DNA of 64,000 nt from Terasakiispira papahanaumokuakeensis (GTDB lineage: Bacteria; Pseudomonadota; Gammaproteobacteria; Pseudomonadales; Halomonadaceae). Positions 16,496 through 24,413 of this stretch are shown here, piece after piece. Under the pieces are notes generated by a model, which was not told the DNA's origin, searched no databases, and saw only the letters and a list, made by a program, of their open reading frames with translations. The position numbers and the translations under genes are program-made. The DNA lies in the NCBI RefSeq assembly GCF_001709345.1, contig NZ_MDTQ01000001.1, positions 3,913,422 to 3,977,421 on the forward strand. The letters run 5' to 3'. The first letter of the stretch is position 1. Each line of letters starts with the position of its first letter.

Positions 16496-17680
16496 TTACG
16501 CTTGAGCCGCCGCTTGCAGTGCTTCAACAGCAGGTAATACCTTACCTTCAACATATTCCAAGAAGGCGCCACCACCGGTTGAGATATAAGACACCTGGTC
16601 GGCAACGGCATATTTATCGATCGCGGCCAGCGTATCGCCGCCTCCGGCAATAGAGAAGGCCGGGCTGCGGGCGATGGCTTCGGAAATCGCTTGAGTGCCC
16701 GCGCCAAACTGGTCGATCTCAAAGACGCCCATCGGACCATTCCAGAGAATGGTGCCAGCATTTTGTAGCAGTTCACTCAGGCGTGCTGCGCTGTCTGGGC
16801 CGATATCTAGGATCATTTCATGGTCTTCGACCTGGTCTACGGGTTTGATCACCGCTTCGGCGTCTTCAGAGAACTCGGTCGCGACGACCACGTCTGTCGG
16901 CAATGGAATATCGACTTTGCTCATCAGCGCTTTGGCCTGCTCGACCAGATCCGCCTCATGTAGAGACATGCCAACATTGTGGCCTGCCGCAGCAATAAAA
17001 GTATTCGCGATGCCACCGCCGACAATCAATTGGTCGCATTTTTCAGATAGGGCCGTCAGCACTTCAAGCTTAGTCGAGACTTTAGAGCCCCCGACAATGG
17101 CGGCCATGGGGCGCTTGGGTGTGCTCAGCGCTTGTTGCAGGGCTTCTAGCTCGCGGGCCAGCAATGGGCCAGCGCAGGCTTTGGGGGCGAAACGGGCGAC
17201 GCCATGAGTGGAAGCTTGGGCGCGGTGCGCGGTGCCGAACGCATCCATCACATAAATATCGCAGAGCTTGGCATATTGTTGTGCCAAGGCTTCATCATCC
17301 TTTTTCTCGCCTTTATTGAAGCGGACGTTCTCTAACAGGACAACATCGCCGTTTTGCAGTTTGAGATCAGGCGTATCCTGGCCGGGGGTCCCCAGGTAGT
17401 CTTTTTCCAGCCGTACCGGGCGGCCGAGTAGACCGGCCAGATATTCGGCCACAGGCGCCAAAGAATACTCATCGGCGGGCTCCCCTTCGGTTGGGCGGCC
17501 CAAATGTGACATCAGCAAGACTTGTGCGCCTGCTTCAACGGCATGGCGAATCGTGGGCAAGCTGGCGCGAATGCGTGCATCAGAGGCGACTTGCCCATTC
17601 TTGATCGGCACGTTGAGATCTTCACGGATCAATACACGTTGGCCGGCCAGGTCCAGATCTGTCATTTTGATGACGGTCAT
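16496..17680 (-). CDS. pgk: Phosphoglycerate kinase
   Basis: 394 residues. Hallmarks: '[11 protein letters not shown]' near the N-terminus, '[14 protein letters not shown]', '[11 protein letters not shown]', '[14 protein letters not shown]', '[11 protein letters not shown]' and '[12 protein letters not shown]' for nucleotide binding. It transfers phosphate between 1,3-bisphosphoglycerate and ADP. The frame opens ten codons earlier, but the family N-terminus starts at '[11 protein letters not shown]' (17680). It lies 109 bp downstream of epd and 212 bp upstream of fba. Confidence 0.96.
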   Translation of the reverse strand: MTVIKMTDLDLAGQRVLIREDLNVPIKNGQVASDARIRASLPTIRHAVEAGAQVLLMSHLGRPTEGEPADEYSLAPVAEYLAGLLGRPVRLEKDYLGTPGQDTPDLKLQNGDVVLLENVRFNKGEKKDDEALAQQYAKLCDIYVMDAFGTAHRAQASTHGVARFAPKACAGPLLARELEALQQALSTPKRPMAAIVGGSKVSTKLEVLTALSEKCDQLIVGGGIANTFIAAAGHNVGMSLHEADLVEQAKALMSKVDIPLPTDVVVATEFSEDAEAVIKPVDQVEDHEMILDIGPDSAARLSELLQNAGTILWNGPMGVFEIDQFGAGTQAISEAIARSPAFSIAGGGDTLAAIDKYAVADQVSYISTGGGAFLEYVEGKVLPAVEALQAAAQA

Positions 17681-17789
17681 GTCGAGTCTCTCGTTAGCGT
17701 TAGCAGTCAAATAACTTTGATCATCAAATGGTTAAAGCAATTAATGAGGTGCGATAAGCCATCTTGAATTCGATTAATATTCGGTTCGG

Positions 17790-18839
17790 TTAGCGCCGGG
17801 TGTTTATGCCAGCCGTCGAATGCTCGGCTGATAGTTTAAGCCAGTGCAGGGCGACATCCAGCATTCGGTTAGCAAAGCCCCACTCATTATCAAACCAGCA
17901 CAGTAGCTTCAACAGCCGTTGCCCGGACACTCGGGTTTGCGTGGCATCGACCACACCTGAATGGGCGTCATGATTAAAGTCGATGGAGGCATGAGTATCT
18001 TCGGTATAACCGAGAATGCCTTTGAGTGGCCCTTCAGCCGCTTCACGCAGTAAGCGGTTGACGGTGTCGGCATTGGTATCCGTTTTCAGACAAATAGAGA
18101 GATCCATCGCTGAGACGTTCAAGGTCGGGACTCTCAGGTGTAAACATTCAAAGCGGTTTTCCAGGTGGGGCAGCAGGCGATTGATGCCCAATGCCAGACC
18201 GGTATCCACCGGAATAATGGACGCCATGGCCGAACGGGTTAAACGTAGGTTGTTCTGGTGATAGGCATCACTGACGGGCTGGTCATTCATTGCCGCATGA
18301 ATCGTGGTCGTGACGCCATGCTCAATGCCCAGAGCCTGATCCAAAAGATGGAGTACCGGGATAATGCAATTAGTGGTGCAGGAGGCCGCTGAGACGACCT
18401 GCTGATTAGCGTTCAAGGCTTCTGTGTTGATGCCATGAACGATGGTGGCATCAACATCCGCTTCAGCCGGGTGAGACAGCAGCAAGCGTTTGGCACCGGC
18501 CTGAAGATGGCGTTCCGCCGTTGCACGGTCACGGAAGCTGCCCGAGCACTCCAGTACTAAGTCGATATCTAAGGTGTCCCAAGGGAGGTCTTCGGGTTCA
18601 CGGATATTCAGTACTTGAATGGCCTGATCGTCGACCTGCAATACCTGATCATGATGACTGACCTTGCCGGGGAAACGCCCATGAATGGTATCGTAGCGGG
18701 TGAGATAGCTGATGGTGTCAATATCTGATAACTCATTCAGCGCTACCAATGCTAGCGACTGACAATCCGCACGCTCGGTCATGGCGCGCAATAAACACTG
18801 ACCAATACGACCATAGCCATTAATGGCGATTCGCGGCAT
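17790..18839 (-). CDS. epd: Erythrose-4-phosphate dehydrogenase (GapA/B family)
   Basis: 349 residues. NAD-binding 'RIAINGYGRIGQCLLRAM', catalytic cysteine in 'SAASCTTNCIIPVLHLLD', and 'TTIHAAMNDQPVSDAYHQ' plus 'CWFDNEWGFANRMLD' are present. 'NELSD' and 'RYDTIHGRFPG', the Asn after the catalytic His region, and the linkage to pgk and fba match Epd, which oxidises erythrose 4-phosphate for pyridoxal phosphate synthesis; glyceraldehyde-3-phosphate activity is also possible. In pseudomonads and relatives tkt lies upstream of epd on the same strand. Here tkt is 32 kb away, on the far side of the siderophore island. Confidence 0.88.
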   Translation of the reverse strand: MPRIAINGYGRIGQCLLRAMTERADCQSLALVALNELSDIDTISYLTRYDTIHGRFPGKVSHHDQVLQVDDQAIQVLNIREPEDLPWDTLDIDLVLECSGSFRDRATAERHLQAGAKRLLLSHPAEADVDATIVHGINTEALNANQQVVSAASCTTNCIIPVLHLLDQALGIEHGVTTTIHAAMNDQPVSDAYHQNNLRLTRSAMASIIPVDTGLALGINRLLPHLENRFECLHLRVPTLNVSAMDLSICLKTDTNADTVNRLLREAAEGPLKGILGYTEDTHASIDFNHDAHSGVVDATQTRVSGQRLLKLLCWFDNEWGFANRMLDVALHWLKLSAEHSTAGINTRR

Positions 18840-19135
18840 CGTTCAAGATCCCTGACAAACGCTGGGTGAACCGTTCTGAGCTCGATCTTCCGAGCACGGG
18901 ATTCAATCCCCTGGGTTAGAAAGCCCAGTATTGTAACCGAACTGATGCCATTCTGCTTGAAACCAAGGTCGACTATTTGTGCTTTAGTGAGGCCTGCTGC
19001 GGAGATGTGCCTCCCCTTTGATATGTTTTTCAGGCATGTGGGCCACCGGCGACAGATGCCTTCTAAGCCAGGATCGCGTAAGACATGGCCTCCATATGGC
19101 GGCGACATGACATTTTATGAAGGTGAGGAGTCATC
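18840..19135. other. Intergenic region at the epd/island junction
   Basis: 296 bp between the divergent epd and metallo-hydrolase genes. It must hold the epd promoter region and the plus-strand promoter. An open frame of 109 codons on the minus strand overlaps the epd start and has no recognisable content. I see no direct repeat shared with the other island edge at 51139-51222, no integrase and no tRNA gene. Confidence 0.55.
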
Positions 19136-20131
19136 ATGCGGGGTTATCGTACTTTGAGGCGGCAGGTCGGGTTGTGGTGCTGTGCCGTGATGCTGGGCAG
19201 TATGGCCTCTATCGCTTGGGCTGAGGGCGTGACGATTACGCCTTTAGGGAGTGAGAATGGTGAACTCTGTCCGATGGATCGAGCGCTGGTGCTGGAAGAT
19301 CCCACCGGTACGCGGTTGCTCTATGATCCAGGCCGTACGGTGGCCGGTGCGAATGATCCTCGGTTGGGGGATATTGATGTTGTCCTGATCAGTCATATGC
19401 ATGCTGATCATGTGGGCGATAAGCATATTAAAGCGCCGAACAGTGGTTGCGCGGCTTTGGGCGAAACAGAATCTGATTTGCCCGCGACCAATGCGGTGAA
19501 GATTGCGGTTGAGCACGGCGCGAAAATGGTGACGGGCTCTGAAATGCCCGCCTTTTTTGCGGCCAAGCTCCGTGCCAATGGTGGCGATCCGGATCAGTCG
19601 GTGCTGGCTCGATTTGGGGGGAGCGTCCAAGTCGGCGGTGTGACGATTGCGACAGTTCCGGCCTTACATAGCAATGGTGTCGACCCCTCTCTGGTTGAAG
19701 GCGCGCTGGGCGAGCAAATGGCCGCGTCAGGTCTTTCTGGCCATGTCGGCCCGGCGACGGGTTATATGCTGACATTCAGTAACGGCTTAGTGGTGTATTT
19801 GTCCGGTGATACCGGCTTGATGGCCGCACAAAAGTCATTGGTCCATGACTATTATGGTGCCAAGTTGGCCGTCGTGAATATTGGCGATACCTACACGATG
19901 GGGCCTCAAGAAGCGGCTTATGCTGTGAATGAGTGGATTCAGCCGACGTCTGTCATTGCTTCTCATGTGAATGAGGTCGCCACTCAACAGGGGCAACTAG
20001 TGCCCAGTAGCAAAACTGAGCAGTTCATTGAGGCGACTGATGTGCCGGTCTATCTACCACGCTCAGGGTTTTCGATGCGTTTTGATGAACAGGGACGTTG
20101 CTTGGAAGGTTGTGATCTTCCTACACCATAA
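19136..20131 (+). CDS. Exported MBL-fold metallo-hydrolase
   Basis: 331 residues with a signal peptide (basic start, hydrophobic core about 10-24, likely cut after 'SIAWA' at residue 29). The metallo-beta-lactamase motif 'SHMHADHVGD' (His87, His89, Asp91, His92), later 'PALHSNG' and 'VYLSGDTGLM' supply the metal ligands. It belongs to the UlaG/YtnP-like broad hydrolase group, here apparently periplasmic. Substrate unknown; beta-lactam hydrolysis is not implied. A GGTGAGGAG precedes the ATG. It is the leftmost gene of the block that separates epd from tkt, and it converges on the iron-uptake operon. Confidence 0.8.
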   Translation: MRGYRTLRRQVGLWCCAVMLGSMASIAWAEGVTITPLGSENGELCPMDRALVLEDPTGTRLLYDPGRTVAGANDPRLGDIDVVLISHMHADHVGDKHIKAPNSGCAALGETESDLPATNAVKIAVEHGAKMVTGSEMPAFFAAKLRANGGDPDQSVLARFGGSVQVGGVTIATVPALHSNGVDPSLVEGALGEQMAASGLSGHVGPATGYMLTFSNGLVVYLSGDTGLMAAQKSLVHDYYGAKLAVVNIGDTYTMGPQEAAYAVNEWIQPTSVIASHVNEVATQQGQLVPSSKTEQFIEATDVPVYLPRSGFSMRFDEQGRCLEGCDLPTP

Positions 20132-20146
20132 TCTTCCTACGCCATA
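20115..20146 (+). repeat. 16-bp tandem duplication across the MBL stop codon
   Basis: 'ATCTTCCTACACCATA' (20115-20130) is followed directly by 'ATCTTCCTACGCCATA' (20131-20146), one mismatch. The TAA stop lies at the junction (20129-20131). Confidence 0.8.
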
Positions 20147-20175
20147 AAATGGCGCGGGAGATGCATACGAGTGGA

Positions 20176-20209
20176 TTGAGGGGCGTTTATGGGGATAAAC
20201 GCCCCTCAA
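20176..20209. terminator. Strong hairpin between convergent MBL and ABC ATPase genes
   Basis: Arms TTGAGGGGCGTTTAT and ATAAACGCCCCTCAA form a perfect 15-bp stem with loop GGGG. It overlaps the last codons of the minus-strand ATPase gene. No long T run follows on either strand, so termination efficiency is uncertain. Confidence 0.6.
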
Positions 20210-21017
20210 TATCGAGTAGGTAACGGCCATTGACCTGCGCGATATGGCCTTTGACTTGATAAACCTGGGCGAGCAAGTCGGGCGTAATGATGTCTCCTGG
20301 TGCGCCATGCGCGACGAGTTGTCCTTCATGGAGCACGAGCACTTGGTCGGCATAGCGCAGCGCGAGATTAATGTCGTGGACAACCATCAGGCTGATCAGC
20401 CCATGTTCGCGAGTGGCTGACAAAATAGCATCAATCACTTGGCATTGATGGTAGAGATCCAGCGCGCTGGTCGGTTCGTCTAGCAACATGACTTGTGGGC
20501 GTCTGATCAGGGCCTGGGCCAGCCCCACCAATTGCCGTTGCCCACCGGAGAGGGTTGCCAGGCGCTGGTGTGCAATGGTGTCAATATTCAGCAGACCCAA
20601 GAGTTGCTCTACGGCATCCAGTTGTGCCGATGCTGGACGATTCAGCCCTAGCCCTACGGATTTTTGACCCGCCATAGCGGCTGCAAGAATGGCCTCGAAA
20701 GCACTGAGCTTGGACCCTGCCGGTAAGCTTTGCGGCACATAAACCAGCTGTCGGGCCCGCTCTGCTTGAGGTTGGCGAGAGAAGTCATGCCCTCCCAACT
20801 CAATATGGCCTGAGGCCGGGTGTAGCCCGGCAATCCCTCTGAGTAATGTGGATTTGCCTGCGCCATTGGGGCCAATCAAGGCGGTGAGCTGACCGCTGTA
20901 TAGCGGGGGCATGGTCATTTGGCTCACGATTGAGCGGTGACGATAACCGACACTCAATTGCTTGATTCGAAGGGCTAAAGCGTCGGGTTGTGATGTCTGC
21001 ATGGCTGACTTTTTCAT
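20187..21017 (-). CDS. Iron-siderophore ABC importer, ATP-binding protein
   Basis: 276 residues of the FecE/FepC/BtuD type. Walker A 'GPNGAGKST' (49-57), Q-loop 'YVPQSLPAGSKLSAFEAIL', signature 'LATLSGGQRQLVGLAQAL', Walker B 'VMLLDEPTSALD' and 'VVHDINLALRYAD' H-loop are all intact. It energises the FecCD-type permease encoded directly upstream, with which it overlaps by 4 bp (ATGA). Last gene of the minus-strand uptake operon receptor-PepSY-binding protein-permease-ATPase. Confidence 0.93.
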   Translation of the reverse strand: MKKSAMQTSQPDALALRIKQLSVGYRHRSIVSQMTMPPLYSGQLTALIGPNGAGKSTLLRGIAGLHPASGHIELGGHDFSRQPQAERARQLVYVPQSLPAGSKLSAFEAILAAAMAGQKSVGLGLNRPASAQLDAVEQLLGLLNIDTIAHQRLATLSGGQRQLVGLAQALIRRPQVMLLDEPTSALDLYHQCQVIDAILSATREHGLISLMVVHDINLALRYADQVLVLHEGQLVAHGAPGDIITPDLLAQVYQVKGHIAQVNGRYLLDIEGRLSP

Positions 21018-22117
21018 GGTTGCCCCCCCTGACGACGCATGACAATCGCCATGAAAAAGGGAATGCCCACTAATGCCGTGACAATCCCGACCGGGATGAG
21101 TACCCCGGGGATGAGCACTTTGGTGGCGGTCGACGCCAAGGACATAATCAGGGCGCCGGTTAGAACACTTGCTGGGATCAGCAAACGATGATCTTCACCC
21201 ACCAGCAGGCGAGCGATATGGGGGGCGATCAACCCGATAAATCCGATGGTTCCAACGAACGACACCGCCAGTGCCGATACCAGACTGATGCGTAATAGGC
21301 TCATGAGACGAAGTCGTGCTACGTTGATACCAAAACTTTGGGCGCGGTCTTCACCAAGCGTCAGTGCCGTTAATGACCAGCTGTGACGTAAGGAAAAGGG
21401 GAGGCAGAGTGCTAGCGCCAAGGCCAGAATGATGAGCTTGTCCCAGGAGGCGCGGGCGAGACTACCCAGCGTCCAGAAGACCAATTGTTGTAGGCTGTCT
21501 TGACTGGCTACAAACTGCATTAAGGCGACCAGTGCATTAAAGGCAAAAACTAAGGCAATACCAAATAACACCAGACTATCGACATTAAACCCCCGCCAGC
21601 GGGCGAGCATATATAAAAGCGCCACTGAACCGAGTGCAAATAAAAACGCATTGGCTGAAATCAGATACTGCACTGGCACGCCAGGAATGCCAATCTGTAA
21701 GACAATCGCTAAAGCGGCCCCAAAAGAGGCTGCCGCTGAGACCCCAAGTGTGAAAGGGCTGGCGAGTGGGTTATTGAGTACCGTCTGCATTTCGGTCCCG
21801 GCCAATGCCAATGCCGCCCCCACCAAAACCGCCATGAGTGCATAGGGAAGGCGGACATTCCACACAATGACGGCCTGAACGTGAGGCACCGATTCCGGTG
21901 CCCATAATATTTGCCAAAGCCTGGACATCTCGATGCCCGCAGGGCCTGTAGCCACATCCGTAGCCAGCGCTAATGCTAAGGCTAGAGCTAATCCGGCAAT
22001 GATGGCATTGCGGCGAATCCATCGTTGCTGATAATGAGACTGAGTTTGCTGTTCTTGTGTTGAGGTATACGAGGGTATGGCCTCAATCGACCCTTTATGG
22101 GGTGGTGTATTCGGCAT
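21014..22117 (-). CDS. Iron-siderophore ABC importer, FecCD-type permease
   Basis: About 367 residues with nine to ten membrane helices. 'LPYALMAVLVGAALALAGTEMQTVLNNPLASPFTLGVS' and 'GTIGFIGLIAPHIARLLVGEDHR' are the classic FecCD motifs, the latter containing the coupling helix. Both homodimeric and fused permeases exist; a single gene here implies a homodimer. Start is uncertain: a GTG at 22126 or the ATG at 22117, neither with a clear ribosome binding site; the ATG is given. It should move the ferric siderophore or iron released from it across the inner membrane together with the ATPase. Confidence 0.92.
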   Translation of the reverse strand: MPNTPPHKGSIEAIPSYTSTQEQQTQSHYQQRWIRRNAIIAGLALALALALATDVATGPAGIEMSRLWQILWAPESVPHVQAVIVWNVRLPYALMAVLVGAALALAGTEMQTVLNNPLASPFTLGVSAAASFGAALAIVLQIGIPGVPVQYLISANAFLFALGSVALLYMLARWRGFNVDSLVLFGIALVFAFNALVALMQFVASQDSLQQLVFWTLGSLARASWDKLIILALALALCLPFSLRHSWSLTALTLGEDRAQSFGINVARLRLMSLLRISLVSALAVSFVGTIGFIGLIAPHIARLLVGEDHRLLIPASVLTGALIMSLASTATKVLIPGVLIPVGIVTALVGIPFFMAIVMRRQGGQP

Positions 22118-22225
22118 ATTCGTCACGGCGACAGTGGTCTTGATTCATTGTTGATATCAGCCCCGCGCTGAAGCGATTCGAGATAATTGCTCTCCATGGG
22201 CATTCAGCCGGGGGGTCTATGTCGA

Positions 22226-23395
22226 TTAAGGTGCTGTCGTCGGTAAGCTAACGGTAAACACACCTGTTGGGGGGATCGGCATAAAGCGCTGATACAGCGT
22301 TTTTCGCGTCTGCTCTGGGTCTAATGTGCTAAATAGTTCGGGATGCAGCCATTTGGCCAGCGCCTGAACGGCAATCAAGTGTTCTGGTGAGTCATAAAAA
22401 ATATGCCACATGGCATGAACGCGACCTGCTCGTACGGCGGTTAATTCACCGATGGGGGGGCGTGAGGCAATGGCACGCAAGCTGCTTTCGGCTTGTGCTT
22501 GAGTGGCGGAGTATCCCAGGGTCACGCCACCACGGCCTTCACCAAAGACGCCTGTGGCGACATAAACATCCGGATCACTGGAGAGAATAAACTCAGGGTT
22601 TAGGGTGCCAATGGCACCGGGAATTTTGTCCGCGCCGATATTATGGCCGCCGGCCAATTCGATCAGTTCGCCGAAGTTGCCTTCTCCTGGTGAGCCACAA
22701 CAATCCTGAAGACCCGCCAGCATATCAATGAATAGCGAGGGGGTATTGAGCTGGCCTGCTTCACGAGCTTTTGCTAAAGGCTCTCGAACTTGATCTAAGC
22801 TCTGCTGATAAAAGTCGATAAAAGCCGCTGCTTCTGACGTTCGGCCAATGGCTTTTCCTAGCAGTTGAATACTGGGTACTGTATTGCGCAGTGGGTGTTG
22901 GCTGAAATCGACAAAAATGACTGGAACGCCTGCCGCTTCGAGTTGTTTAACCGCCTCGCTGTGAGGGCCAGGGCCATGCCCGCCGGTGAGTGCCATGATG
23001 GCCAGATCTGGGTTAACGTTCAGGGCTTGTTCGACACTAAAGGTCTCGGCTGAAGTGCCGCCGACCAAAGGCACTTGGTCCGCTTCAGGGAATCGGGCAT
23101 GGTAAGCCGCGTAACCTTGCACATCGAGCCCACGAAAATCACCTTGCCAACCGGCCACCCGAGCGAAAGGGTCATGACCCTCTAATATCGATAGCGCATA
23201 AATCATCCGGCCTTCGCCTAATAACAGTCGATTCACATGCAAAGGCACACTGACTTGGCGTCCTGCGAGGTCAGTGACTTCTATGCGGGACGTCGATGTG
23301 GACTTAGATGACCCTGTGTCGGCCTGAACCGGTGACATCATCCCAGCCAGTGTGAATAACCATGCGTAGCACAAAGCAGTAATGGTTCTTGTCAT
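22226..23395 (-). CDS. Periplasmic ferric-siderophore binding protein
   Basis: 389 residues. Signal peptide cut near 'SPVQA' (residue 25). The periplasmic-binding protein (Fe3+/B12 type) domain begins 'IEVTDLAGRQVSVPLHVNR' and includes 'LALN/VNPDLAIMALTGG', a 'LQDCCGSPGEGNFGELIELAGG' segment and 'MWHIFYDSPEHLIAVQALAKWLHP'. It should hand iron-siderophore to the permease encoded downstream. A clear paralogue is encoded at 50002-51138 in the same island, sharing 'DLAGRQVSVP', 'LGEGR', a 'DCC' pair and 'AKWLHP'. The gap to the permease gene is 99-108 bp depending on the start. Confidence 0.9.
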   Translation of the reverse strand: MTRTITALCYAWLFTLAGMMSPVQADTGSSKSTSTSRIEVTDLAGRQVSVPLHVNRLLLGEGRMIYALSILEGHDPFARVAGWQGDFRGLDVQGYAAYHARFPEADQVPLVGGTSAETFSVEQALNVNPDLAIMALTGGHGPGPHSEAVKQLEAAGVPVIFVDFSQHPLRNTVPSIQLLGKAIGRTSEAAAFIDFYQQSLDQVREPLAKAREAGQLNTPSLFIDMLAGLQDCCGSPGEGNFGELIELAGGHNIGADKIPGAIGTLNPEFILSSDPDVYVATGVFGEGRGGVTLGYSATQAQAESSLRAIASRPPIGELTAVRAGRVHAMWHIFYDSPEHLIAVQALAKWLHPELFSTLDPEQTRKTLYQRFMPIPPTGVFTVSLPTTAP

Positions 23396-23435
23396 GACAC
23401 TCTTCCCTCTCCGTGTGTCGGTCGCATTGATGAGC

Positions 23436-24410
23436 TCAGGTTGAATGAGTTGAGCGTGTGGTGAGTTTTGATTGGGCGTCTGTGTTGCCCGCTTCTGTTG
23501 CCCCCGCCTGTGTGGTGCGGCGGTTTAAACGGCGTGGGCGACGGCGCCACCATAAACTGAGTCCAGTGACGTATAGCAGGCAAAGGGCAATGCCTGTCAG
23601 GCCCGAGATCCAGGCTCCTGGCGTGCCAAGCATCAGTGTTCCATGAAGATTAGAGACGGTGCTATGCAGTGAGCGGCTTCCGATCAGGTTCGGGGGGAAA
23701 CTCAGGATCAGCCCGGTCAACGTGACGATCAGCAAGGGGACATAGAGCCAGAGCGCACTGGCGTTATGCCAGTCTCGCAGACGGCGGTGACCGGGTTTTA
23801 ACATCATGCTGGCCCAGCTGTGTCGCCGTGTTGGCCACCATAGATAAAGGCCACTTAGCATTGAGAGCGTGAGCGCCAGACCACAGATGATCAAAACGGG
23901 GCGGCCCAGTGTGGGGGGAAGCAAGAGGCTACGGTGAAAAGCCACAATTTTAGCCAGCCAGAGGTCATTGAAGACGAAAAACGCGCGAGCGTCTCCATCG
24001 TAAGGATCAATCATCGCCACGCCCATGCCGGGTCGATCTTGTAACAGGCCAAACACCAAGGCGTTATCTGAGATGAGAAAGCCGCCACGCGGTGGCGCAC
24101 TGCCTAGAATCTGTTTGAATTGGGGGTAAGCGGTTTGAGCCGCTTGTGTCCAACTCTCGGCGGCGAGCATGGGTGAATCGGGGTGATGAGGCTTCAAAGT
24201 CAGTGCCTGTTCACCGACTTCCCATTTTAAAATCGGCTGACGTAATTCCAAAAGGGCGCCTGTGGCGCCCAGTAAGGCAATGATGAGCCCTAAAATGAGT
24301 GCAACCCAGCGATGAATCAAGCGCCATCGACGTTGCCAGAGCGCCTTGCCCGAGTGCTGGCGAGGTGCTGTTTTTTGGGGCCACGATGCAGGTTTCATGA
24401 AACGTGACAC
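23436..24410 (-). CDS. PepSY-associated transmembrane protein, siderophore-iron reductase type
   Basis: 324 residues with four membrane helices (about 35-55, 165-187, 215-240 and 260-285). The N-terminal 'RRWRLIHRWVALILGLIIALLGATGALLEL' and the internal 'LAKIVAFHRSLLLPP' and 'LRDWHNASALWLYVP' carry the paired histidines of PepSY_TM proteins. Members in siderophore operons are thought to reduce ferric siderophore in the periplasm or at the inner membrane. It lies 3 bp from the receptor gene, so it is translated in the same operon. Start is GTG 24410 or ATG 24398; both are plausible. Confidence 0.82.
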   Translation of the reverse strand: MSRFMKPASWPQKTAPRQHSGKALWQRRWRLIHRWVALILGLIIALLGATGALLELRQPILKWEVGEQALTLKPHHPDSPMLAAESWTQAAQTAYPQFKQILGSAPPRGGFLISDNALVFGLLQDRPGMGVAMIDPYDGDARAFFVFNDLWLAKIVAFHRSLLLPPTLGRPVLIICGLALTLSMLSGLYLWWPTRRHSWASMMLKPGHRRLRDWHNASALWLYVPLLIVTLTGLILSFPPNLIGSRSLHSTVSNLHGTLMLGTPGAWISGLTGIALCLLYVTGLSLWWRRRPRRLNRRTTQAGATEAGNTDAQSKLTTRSTHST

Positions 24411-24413
24411 CCT

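Noticed and set aside
18779..19108. 109-codon minus-strand frame upstream of and overlapping epd
   Set aside because: Overlaps the epd start in another frame and lacks any conserved motif; the epd N-terminus is well defined at 18839.
19136..20131. Beta-lactamase (antibiotic resistance) call for the MBL-fold protein
   Set aside because: The HxHxDH motif is shared by many hydrolases; the sequence is not of the subclass B1-B3 type by eye and the context gives no support.
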